Shown: positions 8,161-16,744, counted from the stretch's first letter. The stretch is DNA of 64,000 bases from Brassicibacter mesophilus (GCF_050433385.1 NZ_JBNPXI010000005.1:62001-126000); one strand, 5' to 3'. Notes: a model not told the origin generated them from the sequence alone. Numbers and translations are program-made.

Positions 8161-8176
8161 CATGACATATGTCATG
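8161..8176. promoter_or_regulatory. 16-bp perfect palindrome, likely Crp/Fnr-type operator
   Basis: CATGACATATGTCATG is a perfect palindrome. It is 13 bp upstream of the regulator's start codon and 63 bp upstream of the DMT gene, in the only intergenic space shared by the divergent pair. It differs from the classical Crp (TGTGA-6-TCACA) and Fnr (TTGAT-4-ATCAA) sites. Autoregulation is likely but inferred. Confidence 0.6.
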
Positions 8177-8239
8177 TGCAAGTTTATATAAATATAGTAA
8201 TTTATTTATAAAGGATTGTAAAGAATAGGGGGATTTATC

Positions 8240-8662
8240 ATGTATAAAAACTTAGCTCTTATAAATGGTGCTATACTTGCCATAATGGTTTTTTTAAACG
8301 GGGTACTGGCCAGTAAAATAGGACCTTATATGAGTACATTAATATATCACGTACTAGGACTTGTGTTGATTATAATCATATCCATAATAAAGAAAAACAG
8401 GCTCTCAAATTTAAAAAAAGTACCACTTATGTTATTCTTACCAGGCATACTAAGTGTTATAACTATACTCTTAAACAATATATCCATACCTCAAATAGGC
8501 GTAACACTTGCTGTAGGAGTGGGCTTATTTGGGCAGCTTGTATTGTCTAGCTTGGTAGAACATTTTGGATTGTTTGGAATGGCAGCTAATAGGTTAAAGA
8601 AAGAAAAAATATTAGGATTCTCAATAATTTCACTTGGAATAATAGTTATGATTACTATGTAG
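8240..8662 (+). CDS. Small DMT-family transporter (DUF606/YdcZ), subunit 1
   Basis: A 140-residue, highly hydrophobic protein with about five membrane helices, the size and pattern (LINGAILAIMVFLNGVLASK, then GVTLAVGVGLFGQLVLSSLV) of DUF606/YdcZ proteins, which are half-size drug/metabolite transporters. Ten bases separate it from a second gene of the same family, so the pair probably forms a heteromer in the membrane. Start ATG after AGGGGGA. The substrate is unknown. It is divergent from the Crp/Fnr gene, which implies control by that regulator. Confidence 0.88.
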   Translation: MYKNLALINGAILAIMVFLNGVLASKIGPYMSTLIYHVLGLVLIIIISIIKKNRLSNLKKVPLMLFLPGILSVITILLNNISIPQIGVTLAVGVGLFGQLVLSSLVEHFGLFGMAANRLKKEKILGFSIISLGIIVMITM

Positions 8663-8672
8663 GAGGGATAAA

Positions 8673-9137
8673 ATGCTTTATATTCTCTTATCATTTCTAA
8701 CCGGTATTAATATAGTTATAAACATGATGTTAAATGGAAAGCTTGCTCAAAGAGAAGGTATGATAAATGGAATTATTATAAACTATTTAATGGCTTCTAT
8801 ATCCTCTGTTATGCTATGTGCTACTATGATAAATGCTATGCCATCGTATTCAGCTATAAGGTCCGTTCCCATACCCTATTTTTTAGGTGGTTTTATAGGA
8901 GTTCTAACAACCTGCTTGTTTAACGTTGTAGTTCCTAAAATACCAACGGTATATGTAGTTATACTTCGTTTTATAGGTCAAATGCTTACGAGTGCGATTA
9001 TAGATTATATATATTTAAATATTTTTTCAAAAGGCAAGGTAATCGGAGGAGTATTATTTCTTATAGGTCTTATAATTAATGCAAAGGTTGATAACAAGTA
9101 TAAACAAGAAAGCCTCAAACTATGTGAGAATACTTAA
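8673..9137 (+). CDS. Small DMT-family transporter (DUF606/YdcZ), subunit 2
   Basis: A 154-residue membrane protein that resembles the gene before it (LTGINIVINMMLNGKLAQREG at the start; VVILRFIGQMLTSAIIDYIY in the second half). The start ATG follows GGAGGG, 10 bases after the previous stop, so the two are co-transcribed. Tandem DUF606 genes usually work as opposed-topology pairs, which is family knowledge rather than something seen here. A few charged residues end the protein. Confidence 0.87.
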   Translation: MLYILLSFLTGINIVINMMLNGKLAQREGMINGIIINYLMASISSVMLCATMINAMPSYSAIRSVPIPYFLGGFIGVLTTCLFNVVVPKIPTVYVVILRFIGQMLTSAIIDYIYLNIFSKGKVIGGVLFLIGLIINAKVDNKYKQESLKLCENT

Positions 9138-9226
9138 GGGTATTTGAATATTAAATAGTCCAAAACTTTTTAATAAAAAAGTATATATGTTATAATTGGA
9201 AAAACTAGCTATATGGAGGAGATATT

Positions 9227-9916
9227 ATGAAGTACGAAGTTATAATATTTGATGCAGATGAGACTTTATTTGATTTCAAGAAATCTGAAAAAGATGCTTT
9301 TAAAAACACTATGCTTGAATATGATATAGAGTATGATGAAAATCATCATTTGAAAATATACCAGGGCATAAATACGGCTATATGGAAAGAGTTTGAAGAA
9401 GGTCTTATTACTCAGAAAAAATTAAAGGTAGAAAGATTTAAAAGGCTATCAGACAGCTTAAATGCTGGATTTGATGAGGAACAGTTTTCAAAATTATATA
9501 TGAAACATTTAGGTAACGCGTCTTTTTTATATGATGATAGTATAGAGCTTGTTGAAAGTCTCCATAAAGATTATAGACTTACTATAGTTACTAATGGACT
9601 TAAGGATGTTCAAAATAATAGAATAAGAAAATCTACTATAGCAAAATACTTTGAGGATATAGTAGTATCTGAAGAAGTTGAGGTATCAAAGCCAGACCCC
9701 AAAATATTTGAACATGCTTTAAGCAATATAAAGCATACTGACAAGAGTAAGGTATTGATAGTAGGAGATAGCTTAACCTCTGATATACAAGGTGGGATAA
9801 ATTCCGGTATAGATACGTGCTGGTATAATCCAAATAAAATTGTTAATAAAACTGGAATAAAGCCTACTTATGAGATTTCTAATTTGATGGAGCTTAAGGA
9901 TATACTTGAGATGTAG
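9227..9916 (+). CDS. HAD hydrolase, YjjG/YfnB-type nucleotidase
   Basis: A 229-residue HAD phosphatase with all four motifs: FDADETLFD (catalytic Asp9 and Asp11), VTNGL, the Lys of VSKPDPKIF and GDSLTSDIQGG. Residues ~15-85 form the alpha-helical C1 cap. The DADETLFDF motif and cap match the YjjG/YfnB group, which dephosphorylates non-canonical pyrimidine nucleoside monophosphates (house-cleaning) or sugar phosphates. ATG after GGAGGAG. A -10-like TATAAT is at 9190-9195, so it appears to be monocistronic. Confidence 0.9.
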   Translation: MKYEVIIFDADETLFDFKKSEKDAFKNTMLEYDIEYDENHHLKIYQGINTAIWKEFEEGLITQKKLKVERFKRLSDSLNAGFDEEQFSKLYMKHLGNASFLYDDSIELVESLHKDYRLTIVTNGLKDVQNNRIRKSTIAKYFEDIVVSEEVEVSKPDPKIFEHALSNIKHTDKSKVLIVGDSLTSDIQGGINSGIDTCWYNPNKIVNKTGIKPTYEISNLMELKDILEM

Positions 9917-10062
9917 ACAAAAATTGATTTTTTTACAATTTTATTTATTGTTAAGTAGGTATAGTAGAAAAGTCCCTGCTCCCTTGATTATTACAATAAT
10001 CATTAGGAAACATGTTATAATAGATAAAAAGATATGCATTATAAAATCAATGAGGGATGTAG

Positions 10063-10953
10063 ATGGAAACAAATAGGAAGATACTAAATATTGGGGTAGC
10101 TCTTGTAATTTTAGTAGTCATTTTAAGTACTGGTTTAGCCTATTATCTGAAGCTAGATAATCCTGTGTTTTTAGAAAATTATTGTGAGTGCAATATTCCT
10201 ATGGATGATGATAACTACATGTGGGATGCATTTACTATCAAGTATATTACGAATTTTACAGATAAGAGAAAAGTAGTAGATATCTCTTTTGAAGAAGTAC
10301 CAAACTTAATATTTTACGCCAGTGAACATGGTCACTCAGGATATTTTTCTAATATGTTTGATTCTAATTCAAACGATAGTTCAGAAAATATTTATGGGAG
10401 ATATATTGTTCGAGAAGTTTATATTACAATGGACATGCAAAGCATAGACGAACCACTTGAAGAATTAAAACTAAGTAAGGCTAAGGTACAGTTTAATAAC
10501 GGAGACATTATGAATGTAAACCTTGGAAATATCATTTTATATAGAGAAAGAAATTCAAAAGATTGCATAGAGTTTACTAGTTCGGGAAGCTCTTCTGATG
10601 GCACATCTTATATAGATATTATTGTCAAGAAGGCAATTACTCTTATAGGTGTGGATTCTCCATTATTAAAAAGCAAACAAAATTTATTTGATATGAATGT
10701 AGGTAAGGATAATTATAAGAATGTCGCTGGTGTTAAATATAAAGAAGAAGATAAACTGACAATTAATTCTATATTCTATAGGCCAAAAGACATATTGTCA
10801 CAATATACATTTTATGACATTAATCCAAAACTAACCTATAAAGACGACGATGGAAATATATATACTCAGAGAATCTATAATATAGATTATTCCCCTCATA
10901 GATTTAATACTAAAGAGATAATACTTTATTTGAAGGCAAGGGGGGAGATTTAA
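10063..10953 (+). CDS. Hypothetical membrane-anchored extracytoplasmic protein
   Basis: A 296-residue protein I do not recognise. One membrane helix sits at residues ~8-28 (ILNIGVALVILVVILSTGLAY), with a short positive N-terminus before it and no lipobox, so most of the protein should lie outside the membrane. The outer part is mixed and acidic, with patches YCECNIPMDDDN and SSGSSSDGTSY. It ends exactly where the next membrane protein begins (TAAATG), so the two form one operon and perhaps one complex. Start ATG after GAGGGATG. Confidence 0.7.
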   Translation: METNRKILNIGVALVILVVILSTGLAYYLKLDNPVFLENYCECNIPMDDDNYMWDAFTIKYITNFTDKRKVVDISFEEVPNLIFYASEHGHSGYFSNMFDSNSNDSSENIYGRYIVREVYITMDMQSIDEPLEELKLSKAKVQFNNGDIMNVNLGNIILYRERNSKDCIEFTSSGSSSDGTSYIDIIVKKAITLIGVDSPLLKSKQNLFDMNVGKDNYKNVAGVKYKEEDKLTINSIFYRPKDILSQYTFYDINPKLTYKDDDGNIYTQRIYNIDYSPHRFNTKEIILYLKARGEI

Positions 10954-11520
10954 ATGCATAAAGGATATCAAAAGATTTTTTGGGGTATATTCCTAGCCAC
11001 ATTCAATATCAAGCTAGGTTCCATAAAAATTTTACCAAGTTTTATCGCGTTTATAATAGTCTCTAGTGGAATAAGCTATTTATTAAAAGATTATCCATCA
11101 AAAACACTTGAAAAAGCACAAACTTTTGCAAGATTGCTGATTGCATTATCTTTTATAGGAGAAAGTGCATCTTTTATAATTGGATACAGAGAAGCTAATT
11201 TTATTCTTATACAAATTTGGCCAGTAATTTTCTCGATTTTTGAGCTTCTTATGGTATATAAGATTCTTGAAGGATCAGTAGAATATTTAAGTGCTTATTT
11301 ATATATGGATATTGCAGAAGAATATACAAAAAAGATAAGAGTTTACATTATACTTTTCATAGTGATGGAAATATATTTGTGTTTTGTACTAACGTTTAAT
11401 GCTGGATATTTGATTATATTTGGTGCTATAGCAGCAATTATACTACGTATCTGGTTTATGATTATGATAAATCATTTAAAAAAAGTTACCGATACTGAAA
11501 ATAAATCAAATCCGAAGTAA
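10954..11520 (+). CDS. Hypothetical polytopic membrane protein
   Basis: A 188-residue protein with about five hydrophobic segments (KILPSFIAFIIVSSGISYLL; FIIGYREANFILIQIWPVIF; YIILFIVMEIYLCFVLTFNA; AAIAAIILRIWFMIMI region). The ATG directly follows the stop of the preceding gene, behind GGGGGAG. I do not recognise the family. Co-translation with the anchored protein upstream is clear. A plausible role is membrane sensing or assembly, but nothing in the sequence tells which. Confidence 0.7.
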   Translation: MHKGYQKIFWGIFLATFNIKLGSIKILPSFIAFIIVSSGISYLLKDYPSKTLEKAQTFARLLIALSFIGESASFIIGYREANFILIQIWPVIFSIFELLMVYKILEGSVEYLSAYLYMDIAEEYTKKIRVYIILFIVMEIYLCFVLTFNAGYLIIFGAIAAIILRIWFMIMINHLKKVTDTENKSNPK

Positions 11521-11564
11521 TAGTCAATGTTTTTCATGAAATTAGTTACTTTTGAAAAATTAAT

Positions 11565-11593
11565 TTGTAAACAATTTCGATATATGGTATAAT
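11565..11593 (+). promoter_or_regulatory. Sigma-A promoter of the UPF0316 leader
   Basis: TTGTAA, 17 bp, TATAAT. The predicted transcript starts near 11600, giving a leader of about 350 nt before the ATG at 11949. Confidence 0.7.
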
Positions 11594-11826
11594 AAATAGG
11601 TTCATTTGTTAGTTGGATAAATTTTATTAATGTATATCTTAATTATTTTTACAATAATCTTATCGTTAGCTTCAAAATTACTATGAAGATGCTTTTCATT
11701 AGCCCATATCAGAGATTTCTAAATATTTAATGATGAAAGTATATTTATTCTATTCTTGAATTTTCAACATAAATTATTAAAATAAAAAATACATGATTGA
11801 TCTCACGAATTTTGTATAGGATATTT

Positions 11827-11856
11827 GCTAACATAATGGTATGTTAGCTTTTTTTT
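11827..11856 (+). terminator. Intrinsic terminator inside the UPF0316 leader
   Basis: GCTAACATA (11827-11835) pairs with TATGTTAGC (11840-11848) around a 4-nt loop, followed by eight T. It lies between promoter and gene, so it is either an attenuator or the end of a small RNA. Confidence 0.85.
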
Positions 11857-11948
11857 GTTATGTAATACTTATACTGCAGAAACAAAACGTAAACAAATAT
11901 ATTCAATTATACTAAAGTACAATTTTAAATTTAAAAGGAGATATGTTT

Positions 11949-12488
11949 ATGACACAAGATATAATATTAACGCTTATCGGCTTGTTCTTAGTGACAGCAC
12001 TTACGAATATTTTGGCAACATTAAAGAGCATATTGATGGCAAAGAAGATTATGAATCCAGTATATTTTTTAGTATTTGTAGATGCTATTATTTTTGCAAC
12101 AGTAGTTGGTAAAGTGACTAGTTCAGAAGGGATTCATTTTGCAATCGCATATGCATTAGGGAGAACATTAGGAGTTTTTATAGGTAATAAAATCGAAGAT
12201 AGACTTGCCTTAGGTATTTTAGAGGTAGATGTTTTTTTAAATAATAAGAATAAGATGATCGAAATAGCAGAAAAACTTAGAGAAGAAGGCTATACAGTTA
12301 ATAACTTTTTAGCTAGAGGAAACAATGGTGATAAAAGATACAAGGTAGAGGTGGTTATAAGAAGAAAAGAATTCAAAGTACTTGGAGATATTATGGATGA
12401 ATGCGGTATAACAAACCCAACTTTAAAGATTAAAAATCTGAATAAAGTAGAAGGTAAAATTACTACTACAAGAATTAAGGCTATTTAA
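11949..12488 (+). CDS. UPF0316/DUF2179-DUF5698 family membrane protein
   Basis: A 179-residue protein. The N-terminal ~75 residues contain three membrane helices (ILTLIGLFLVTALTNILATL; NPVYFLVFVDAIIFATVVGK; HFAIAYALGRTLGVFIGNKI). A soluble DUF2179 domain follows (LEVDVFLNNKNKMIEIAEKL ... YKVEVVIRRKEFKVLGDIMD). This is the UPF0316 layout. The function is unknown; related DUF2179 domains are thought to bind nucleotides. The ATG at 11949 is chosen over the ATG at 11943 because GGAG ends at 11940, leaving only two bases to the first ATG. It is controlled by a long leader with a terminator. Confidence 0.82.
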   Translation: MTQDIILTLIGLFLVTALTNILATLKSILMAKKIMNPVYFLVFVDAIIFATVVGKVTSSEGIHFAIAYALGRTLGVFIGNKIEDRLALGILEVDVFLNNKNKMIEIAEKLREEGYTVNNFLARGNNGDKRYKVEVVIRRKEFKVLGDIMDECGITNPTLKIKNLNKVEGKITTTRIKAI

Positions 12489-12534
12489 TCTAAAATAAGA
12501 AGGGATTGTTTCTACCTTGCTTTCTCATAAAAGT

Positions 12535-12576
12535 AAAAAAGCTATACTATAGGATTAATATATGTATAGCTTTTTT
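12535..12576. terminator. Probable bidirectional terminator
   Basis: AAAAAAGCTATAC (12535-12547) pairs with GTATAGCTTTTTT (12564-12576) across a 16-nt loop. T-runs on both strands let it serve the UPF0316 gene and the ABC operon that ends at 12631 on the other strand. Confidence 0.8.
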
Positions 12577-12630
12577 GTTTTAACCGTTCTAAGGGGCTTT
12601 GTTTTATAAAGGATACTAATATAAGATAGT

Positions 12631-13866
12631 CTATATCTTGTTTTTCTTTAATAATTTAAGAGCACTTTTTAGTTTAACAGGATTGCCATACATAAGCGTG
12701 CCCATGCGGTAAATCATTGAAGCTAAAAGCCCAATGACTACTGTAGATATAGCTAAGATAAATAGAGAAATCATTACTTCAACAGTCGAAACAGTTCCCA
12801 TAGATACTCTTACAAACATTGACATAAAAGAACTAAAAGGGATAAAAGAAGTAACTTTCAGCAAAACTCCTTCCGTGTTTTGCATACCCATAATTGCAAT
12901 GAAAAATACTACTATAAACATTATAGTTACTGGCGTAGAACTAGAACTCACATCTTCTGTTCTCGAAACTAAGGCTCCAAGGGCTCCAAATATAAATGAA
13001 TAGAATAGATATCCTAGGATTCCAAATATAAAGAAGGTAAGAAGTACATTTCCTGGTATTTTAAAGATGAAATCTAGCTTGTTATTCCATGCTACGGAAT
13101 TTAGATCATATGCAATTCTACCTGTGAGAATAGTCAGTCCAAATTGTATTATTCCAGCTAAAGCACCACCTAGAACTTTTCCAAATATTAAGTTGCCGCT
13201 ATTGGTACTTGTAATTAAAATCTCCATGACTCTGTTGCTTTTCTCGCTTGCCACTGAAGTAGCAATTAATTGACCATAAAGAATGATCATAAAGTATAGA
13301 CCGAATATCAAAATATAGGTATAAAGATAATTACTAGCACTATCTTTACCTAAAATCCTAGTATCATACTCTATATTTGGTGAAATCAAATCTTTTACTT
13401 CATCATATGATATACCTCTTTTTTCAAGACCAGTCATTCTATATGTTTCTGTTAGTGCTTCTTCGAAATAAGCTCTGCTTGAATCCATAATCTCGTTGTT
13501 TTCAACTATATACTGATATTTAGTAGGAGATTCTATAATATAGCCTGCCTCTATTTGTTTAGAAATTACACTATCTTCTAATTCCTTTTCATCATCAAAC
13601 TCTACTAACTTACCTAATTTAAAAGCTGATTTAAGGGGCGAAGTATCTGATAAAGCTCCATCTCTATTTATATATCCATAGGCTTTGACTGTACTATCTA
13701 GCTCCTCTGTAGACTGTGACTTTTTAGAAGAAAAAGTATCTTTTATCGTAGGGATAGATAAACCAATGCTTAATAACAAGCAAATAACTAAAGTAGATAT
13801 TATAAAAGCTTTGTTCCTTAAATAATTCATGAGCTCAAATTTTAATACAATAAAAAAATCTTTCAT
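12631..13866 (-). CDS. ABC-2 type transporter permease (NatB-like)
   Basis: A 411-residue permease. One helix near the N-terminus (FIISTLVICLLLSIGLSIPT) is followed by a large outside domain (residues ~40-180), then five or more helices in the C-terminal half, including FGLYFMIILYGQLIATSVAS EKSNRVMEI, the ABC-2 signature loop. This is the architecture of NatB/YhaP-type exporters. It overlaps the ATPase gene by one base (ATGA), so they are one operon. Exported substrates in this family include sodium and antimicrobial compounds; the substrate here is not determined. Confidence 0.88.
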   Translation of the reverse strand: MKDFFIVLKFELMNYLRNKAFIISTLVICLLLSIGLSIPTIKDTFSSKKSQSTEELDSTVKAYGYINRDGALSDTSPLKSAFKLGKLVEFDDEKELEDSVISKQIEAGYIIESPTKYQYIVENNEIMDSSRAYFEEALTETYRMTGLEKRGISYDEVKDLISPNIEYDTRILGKDSASNYLYTYILIFGLYFMIILYGQLIATSVASEKSNRVMEILITSTNSGNLIFGKVLGGALAGIIQFGLTILTGRIAYDLNSVAWNNKLDFIFKIPGNVLLTFFIFGILGYLFYSFIFGALGALVSRTEDVSSSSTPVTIMFIVVFFIAIMGMQNTEGVLLKVTSFIPFSSFMSMFVRVSMGTVSTVEVMISLFILAISTVVIGLLASMIYRMGTLMYGNPVKLKSALKLLKKNKI

Positions 13867-14780
13867 TAGCTATCACCTACCTTTTTTACGAAAATATCTT
13901 CTAAAGTTGGTTCATATACAGAAAAATTCTCAATGTCTAAGTCTAATCCTACTATTGCTTTAAGCAAATCATTCTTTGTTTTACTATGCATTAGCTCTAT
14001 TATAAGATGATTTTTCTTTATGCCTACTACTGTAGCGATGCTATTTAATTTGGATATAAAAACATGCTCTAGTTCCTTAGGTGAAAGTCTAACTTCACTT
14101 ATTGTTAATCTATTCATACCATATTGCTTCTTGATATTCTTTAAGTTTCCTGTTAAAACTATTTCTCCCCTATTAATTATAGCCACTTCCTCGCAAAATT
14201 CCTCTACATAGTTCATTTGGTGGCTAGAAAAAATTAATAATTTATTATCTCTGATTAATTCTCTGATGATATCCTTTAAAATTTGAGAATTTACAGGATC
14301 TAATCCACTGAAGGGTTCATCTAGGATGATTATTTCTGGATTGCAAAGAAATGTCCCTGCTAATTGTACCTTTTGCTGATTTCCTTTTGACAGAGTTTCT
14401 AGTTTTTTATTCTTATACTCTTCTACTCCTAATCTATTTAACCAAAACAAGGCATTTTCTTTAGCAATTTTACTAGTTAATCCTCTAAGCTGACCTAAAT
14501 AAACCAATTGCTCCATAACTTTTTTCTTTGGGTATAATCCTCGTTCTTCTGGCAAGTATCCAATTTGATAATTTTGAGACATAAAGTTCTTTCCGTCTAA
14601 GAGAATTTCACCGCTATCTGCATTAAATAAATTCATAAGTATTCTGATGGTAGTGGTTTTTCCTGCGCCGTTTCTTCCCAATAATCCCAAAGCTTTACCA
14701 CTTTCAACAGAAAAAGAAATGCCATGTAGAATCTCTTTAGCAGAAAAACTCTTATGAATTTCTTTTACTTCAAGTTTCAT
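13866..14780 (-). CDS. ABC transporter ATP-binding protein (NatA-like)
   Basis: A 304-residue ATPase with Walker A (GLLGRNGAGKTTT), Q-loop region (GYLPEERGLYPKK), signature LSKGNQQKVQ, Walker B (IIILDEPFSGLDP) and H-switch (IFSSHQMNYVEE). The last ~80 residues are the DUF4162-type extension found in exporter ATPases. The GYLPEERGLY stretch is typical of NatA/YhaQ-type subunits. It is first in the minus-strand operon, with the permease downstream overlapping by one base. ATG behind AAGGAGGAC. Confidence 0.92.
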   Translation of the reverse strand: MKLEVKEIHKSFSAKEILHGISFSVESGKALGLLGRNGAGKTTTIRILMNLFNADSGEILLDGKNFMSQNYQIGYLPEERGLYPKKKVMEQLVYLGQLRGLTSKIAKENALFWLNRLGVEEYKNKKLETLSKGNQQKVQLAGTFLCNPEIIILDEPFSGLDPVNSQILKDIIRELIRDNKLLIFSSHQMNYVEEFCEEVAIINRGEIVLTGNLKNIKKQYGMNRLTISEVRLSPKELEHVFISKLNSIATVVGIKKNHLIIELMHSKTKNDLLKAIVGLDLDIENFSVYEPTLEDIFVKKVGDS

Positions 14781-15034
14781 ATTGTCCTCCTTAATTAGGT
14801 GATTTTAATAGTCAATAATATACATATTATAATAATTTATTCAACTAGATGAATCAAGAGATTATTCTATCCTTTTTATGTAAACTGTGAAATAAAAAAA
14901 TATAAATTGAAGTATATTACAAAAAACAGACTCGTAGGAAATGATATTATATAATAGAGAATTATTTGAATAAGAATAGGGTATCTGAAAAAGTATAAAC
15001 ATAAAAGATTTTTGTTAAATAAAGGAGATAAAAT

Positions 15035-15739
15035 ATGATATACAAAAAACCAATACAAGGGATTTTCCTAAAAAGACCTAATAGATTTGTTGCACAAGTG
15101 TTAATAGATGGAAAAGAAGAAACTGTGCATGTAAAGAATACTGGAAGATGCAAGGAATTATTGACATCAGGAGCTAGAGTAATATTAGAAGATTGTTCAG
15201 ATAACACAAATAGAAAGACAAGATATTCAATTATTGCTGTTTGGAAAGAAGATATACTAGTCAACATGGATTCTCAAGTGCCTAATGCTGTAGTATTTGA
15301 AGCGCTTAAAGAGAATAATATTGAGGAGCTTGAAGATTTATCACGTTTAAAAAGAGAGGTTACTTTTGGGAAATCTAGGTATGACATATATTTTGAATCT
15401 ACAAAACAAAAAGGATTTATTGAAATAAAAGGCGTGACTCTAGAAAATCATGGGATATCTATGTTTCCAGATGCACCTACCGAAAGAGGAACTAAACATG
15501 TATTAGAAATGATAGAGGCAGTTAAACAAGGTTACAGAGGGATTATATTCTTTTTAATACAAATGAAAGGACCTAAAATATTCAAGCTAAATTGGCAAAT
15601 GGATAGAGCTTTTGCAGAGGCAGTTAAGTTGGCAAGTGAAAATGGAGTAGAGATATTGGCTTACGACTCCGTTGTGTCAGATAATAGTATTTATTTAGAT
15701 AAACCTGTTAAAATAGATACTTGCAAACCTCGTATTTAA
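15035..15739 (+). CDS. sfsA: SfsA family DNA/RNA nuclease-like protein
   Basis: A 234-residue full-length SfsA. Typical segments are GIFLKRPNRFVAQVLIDG (OB-fold-like N-terminal part), HVKNTGRCKELL, and the nuclease-like core with YDIYFE and KGFIEIKGVTLE, followed by FPDAPTERGTKHV. The E-x-K and D residues match the PD-(D/E)XK-like fold. SfsA was named for a sugar-fermentation phenotype and binds DNA; its cell role is poorly defined. ATG after AAAGGAG. Monocistronic by context. Confidence 0.93.
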   Translation: MIYKKPIQGIFLKRPNRFVAQVLIDGKEETVHVKNTGRCKELLTSGARVILEDCSDNTNRKTRYSIIAVWKEDILVNMDSQVPNAVVFEALKENNIEELEDLSRLKREVTFGKSRYDIYFESTKQKGFIEIKGVTLENHGISMFPDAPTERGTKHVLEMIEAVKQGYRGIIFFLIQMKGPKIFKLNWQMDRAFAEAVKLASENGVEILAYDSVVSDNSIYLDKPVKIDTCKPRI

Positions 15740-15828
15740 CATTTCTTTAGTTGATTAAGGCATTCAAAAAACATTGCTATGATTTTATTGCTTAAGGAGC
15801 CGTATATGAGAAAAAAGTTATAAAACTA

Positions 15829-15859
15829 TTGACATTAACGTTACGTAAAGGTGTAATCT
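15829..15859 (+). promoter_or_regulatory. MerR-type promoter with 19-bp spacer
   Basis: TTGACA (15829-15834), 19-bp spacer, TAATCT (15854-15859). The over-long spacer holds the dyad TTAACGTTACGTAA, which is the classic MerR-family arrangement where the activator twists the DNA. It lies 22 bases before the TipA-like gene's ATG, so autoactivation is very likely. Confidence 0.85.
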
Positions 15860-15881
15860 ATTTTTGTAAGGAGGTGAGCGC

Positions 15882-16646
15882 ATGGAATATACGGTGCAAA
15901 AACTAGGTAACCTAGCAGGAATTAGTACTAGAACCCTTAGATATTATGATGAAATAGGGATCCTCAAGCCGGCGAGGATTAATTCGTCAGGATATCGGAT
16001 TTATGGTAAAGATGAAGTTAACAGGTTACAACAAATACTGTTCTACAAAGAGTTAGGTATAAGTTTAGAAAGTATAAAAGAGATTATTTCTTCTCCATCC
16101 TTTGATAGAGCACGTGCACTTAGAGAACATCGTGAAAGACTCCTTGAGAAAAGAAAACAGCTGGATCTGCTATTAGCTAATGTTGATAAATCTATAGCCT
16201 TAACTGAAGGGAGGATTAAAATGAGTGATAGAGAAAAGTTTGAAGGATTTAAGCAAAAAATGATTGATGATAATGAGAAAAAATATGGTGAAAGAATTAG
16301 AGAAAAATATGGTGATGAGATAGTGAATCAATCAAATAAGAAATTAAAAGACATAACTGAAGAACAATATACTGAGATGGAAAAATTAGGGAAAAGAGTG
16401 ATTGATACATTGAAAGCAGCGTATGCAACTGGAGAGCCAGAAGGTGAACTTGCACAGAGAGCAGCGGATTTACATCGCCAATGGTTAAACTATTTTTGGA
16501 AAGGATACACTAAGGAAGCCCATGCAGGATTGGCTCAAATGTATGTAGATGATGAGAAATTTACAGCATATTATGACAAAGAACAGCCTGGTTTGGCGGT
16601 ATTTTTGAGAGATGCAGTTCTCGTTTACACAGGAATAAAAGAATAG
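15882..16646 (+). CDS. MerR-family regulator with TipAS antibiotic-recognition domain
   Basis: A 254-residue protein. Residues 1-70 are the MerR winged helix (LAGISTRTLRYYDEIGIL, SGYRIYG), ~75-110 a coiled coil, and ~115-254 a TipAS domain (RAADLHRQWLNYFWKGYTKE and the C-terminal YDKEQPGLAVFLRDA). TipAS domains bind thiopeptides and other drugs. An internal in-frame ATG at 16221 is preceded by GGGAGGA with 6-base spacing, so the ligand-binding half alone (from residue 114) may be made, as in Streptomyces tipA. The promoter has the 19-bp MerR spacer. A hairpin terminator follows at 16667. Confidence 0.9.
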   Translation: MEYTVQKLGNLAGISTRTLRYYDEIGILKPARINSSGYRIYGKDEVNRLQQILFYKELGISLESIKEIISSPSFDRARALREHRERLLEKRKQLDLLLANVDKSIALTEGRIKMSDREKFEGFKQKMIDDNEKKYGERIREKYGDEIVNQSNKKLKDITEEQYTEMEKLGKRVIDTLKAAYATGEPEGELAQRAADLHRQWLNYFWKGYTKEAHAGLAQMYVDDEKFTAYYDKEQPGLAVFLRDAVLVYTGIKE

Positions 16647-16697
16647 TATTTCATAACGGAATTGAGAGCCTTGCTATTACTTAGTAAGGCTTTCAAA

Positions 16698-16744
16698 TTT
16701 CTAATTATTCAACCACAATAGTGTGACAAATGAATAATTAGGAA
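16698..16744. repeat. Nested inverted repeat of unknown role
   Basis: TTTCTAATTATTCA (16698-16711) is complementary at 13 of 14 positions to TGAATAATTAGGAA (16731-16744). Inside lies a second hairpin CACA-ATAG-TGTG. There is no T-run, and it does not match the terminator before it. It could be an operator, a processing site or a fragment of a small mobile element. Confidence 0.45.

Larger units (their letters stand above)
11521..11942 (+). other. Long untranslated leader with promoter and internal terminator
   Basis: No supported gene. It holds a good sigma-A promoter (TTGTAA at 11565-11570, 17-bp spacer, TATAAT at 11588-11593), about 230 nt of structured-looking sequence, then an intrinsic terminator at 11827-11856, about 90 bases before the UPF0316 gene. 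A hairpin GCTTCA/TGAAGATGC lies around 11669-11692. I do not recognise a known riboswitch aptamer. Confidence 0.55.

Noticed and set aside
11855..12112. Overlapping plus-strand frame at the start of the UPF0316 gene
   Set aside because: It lies in a different frame of the leader and gene; it has no ribosome binding site and no protein-like motif.
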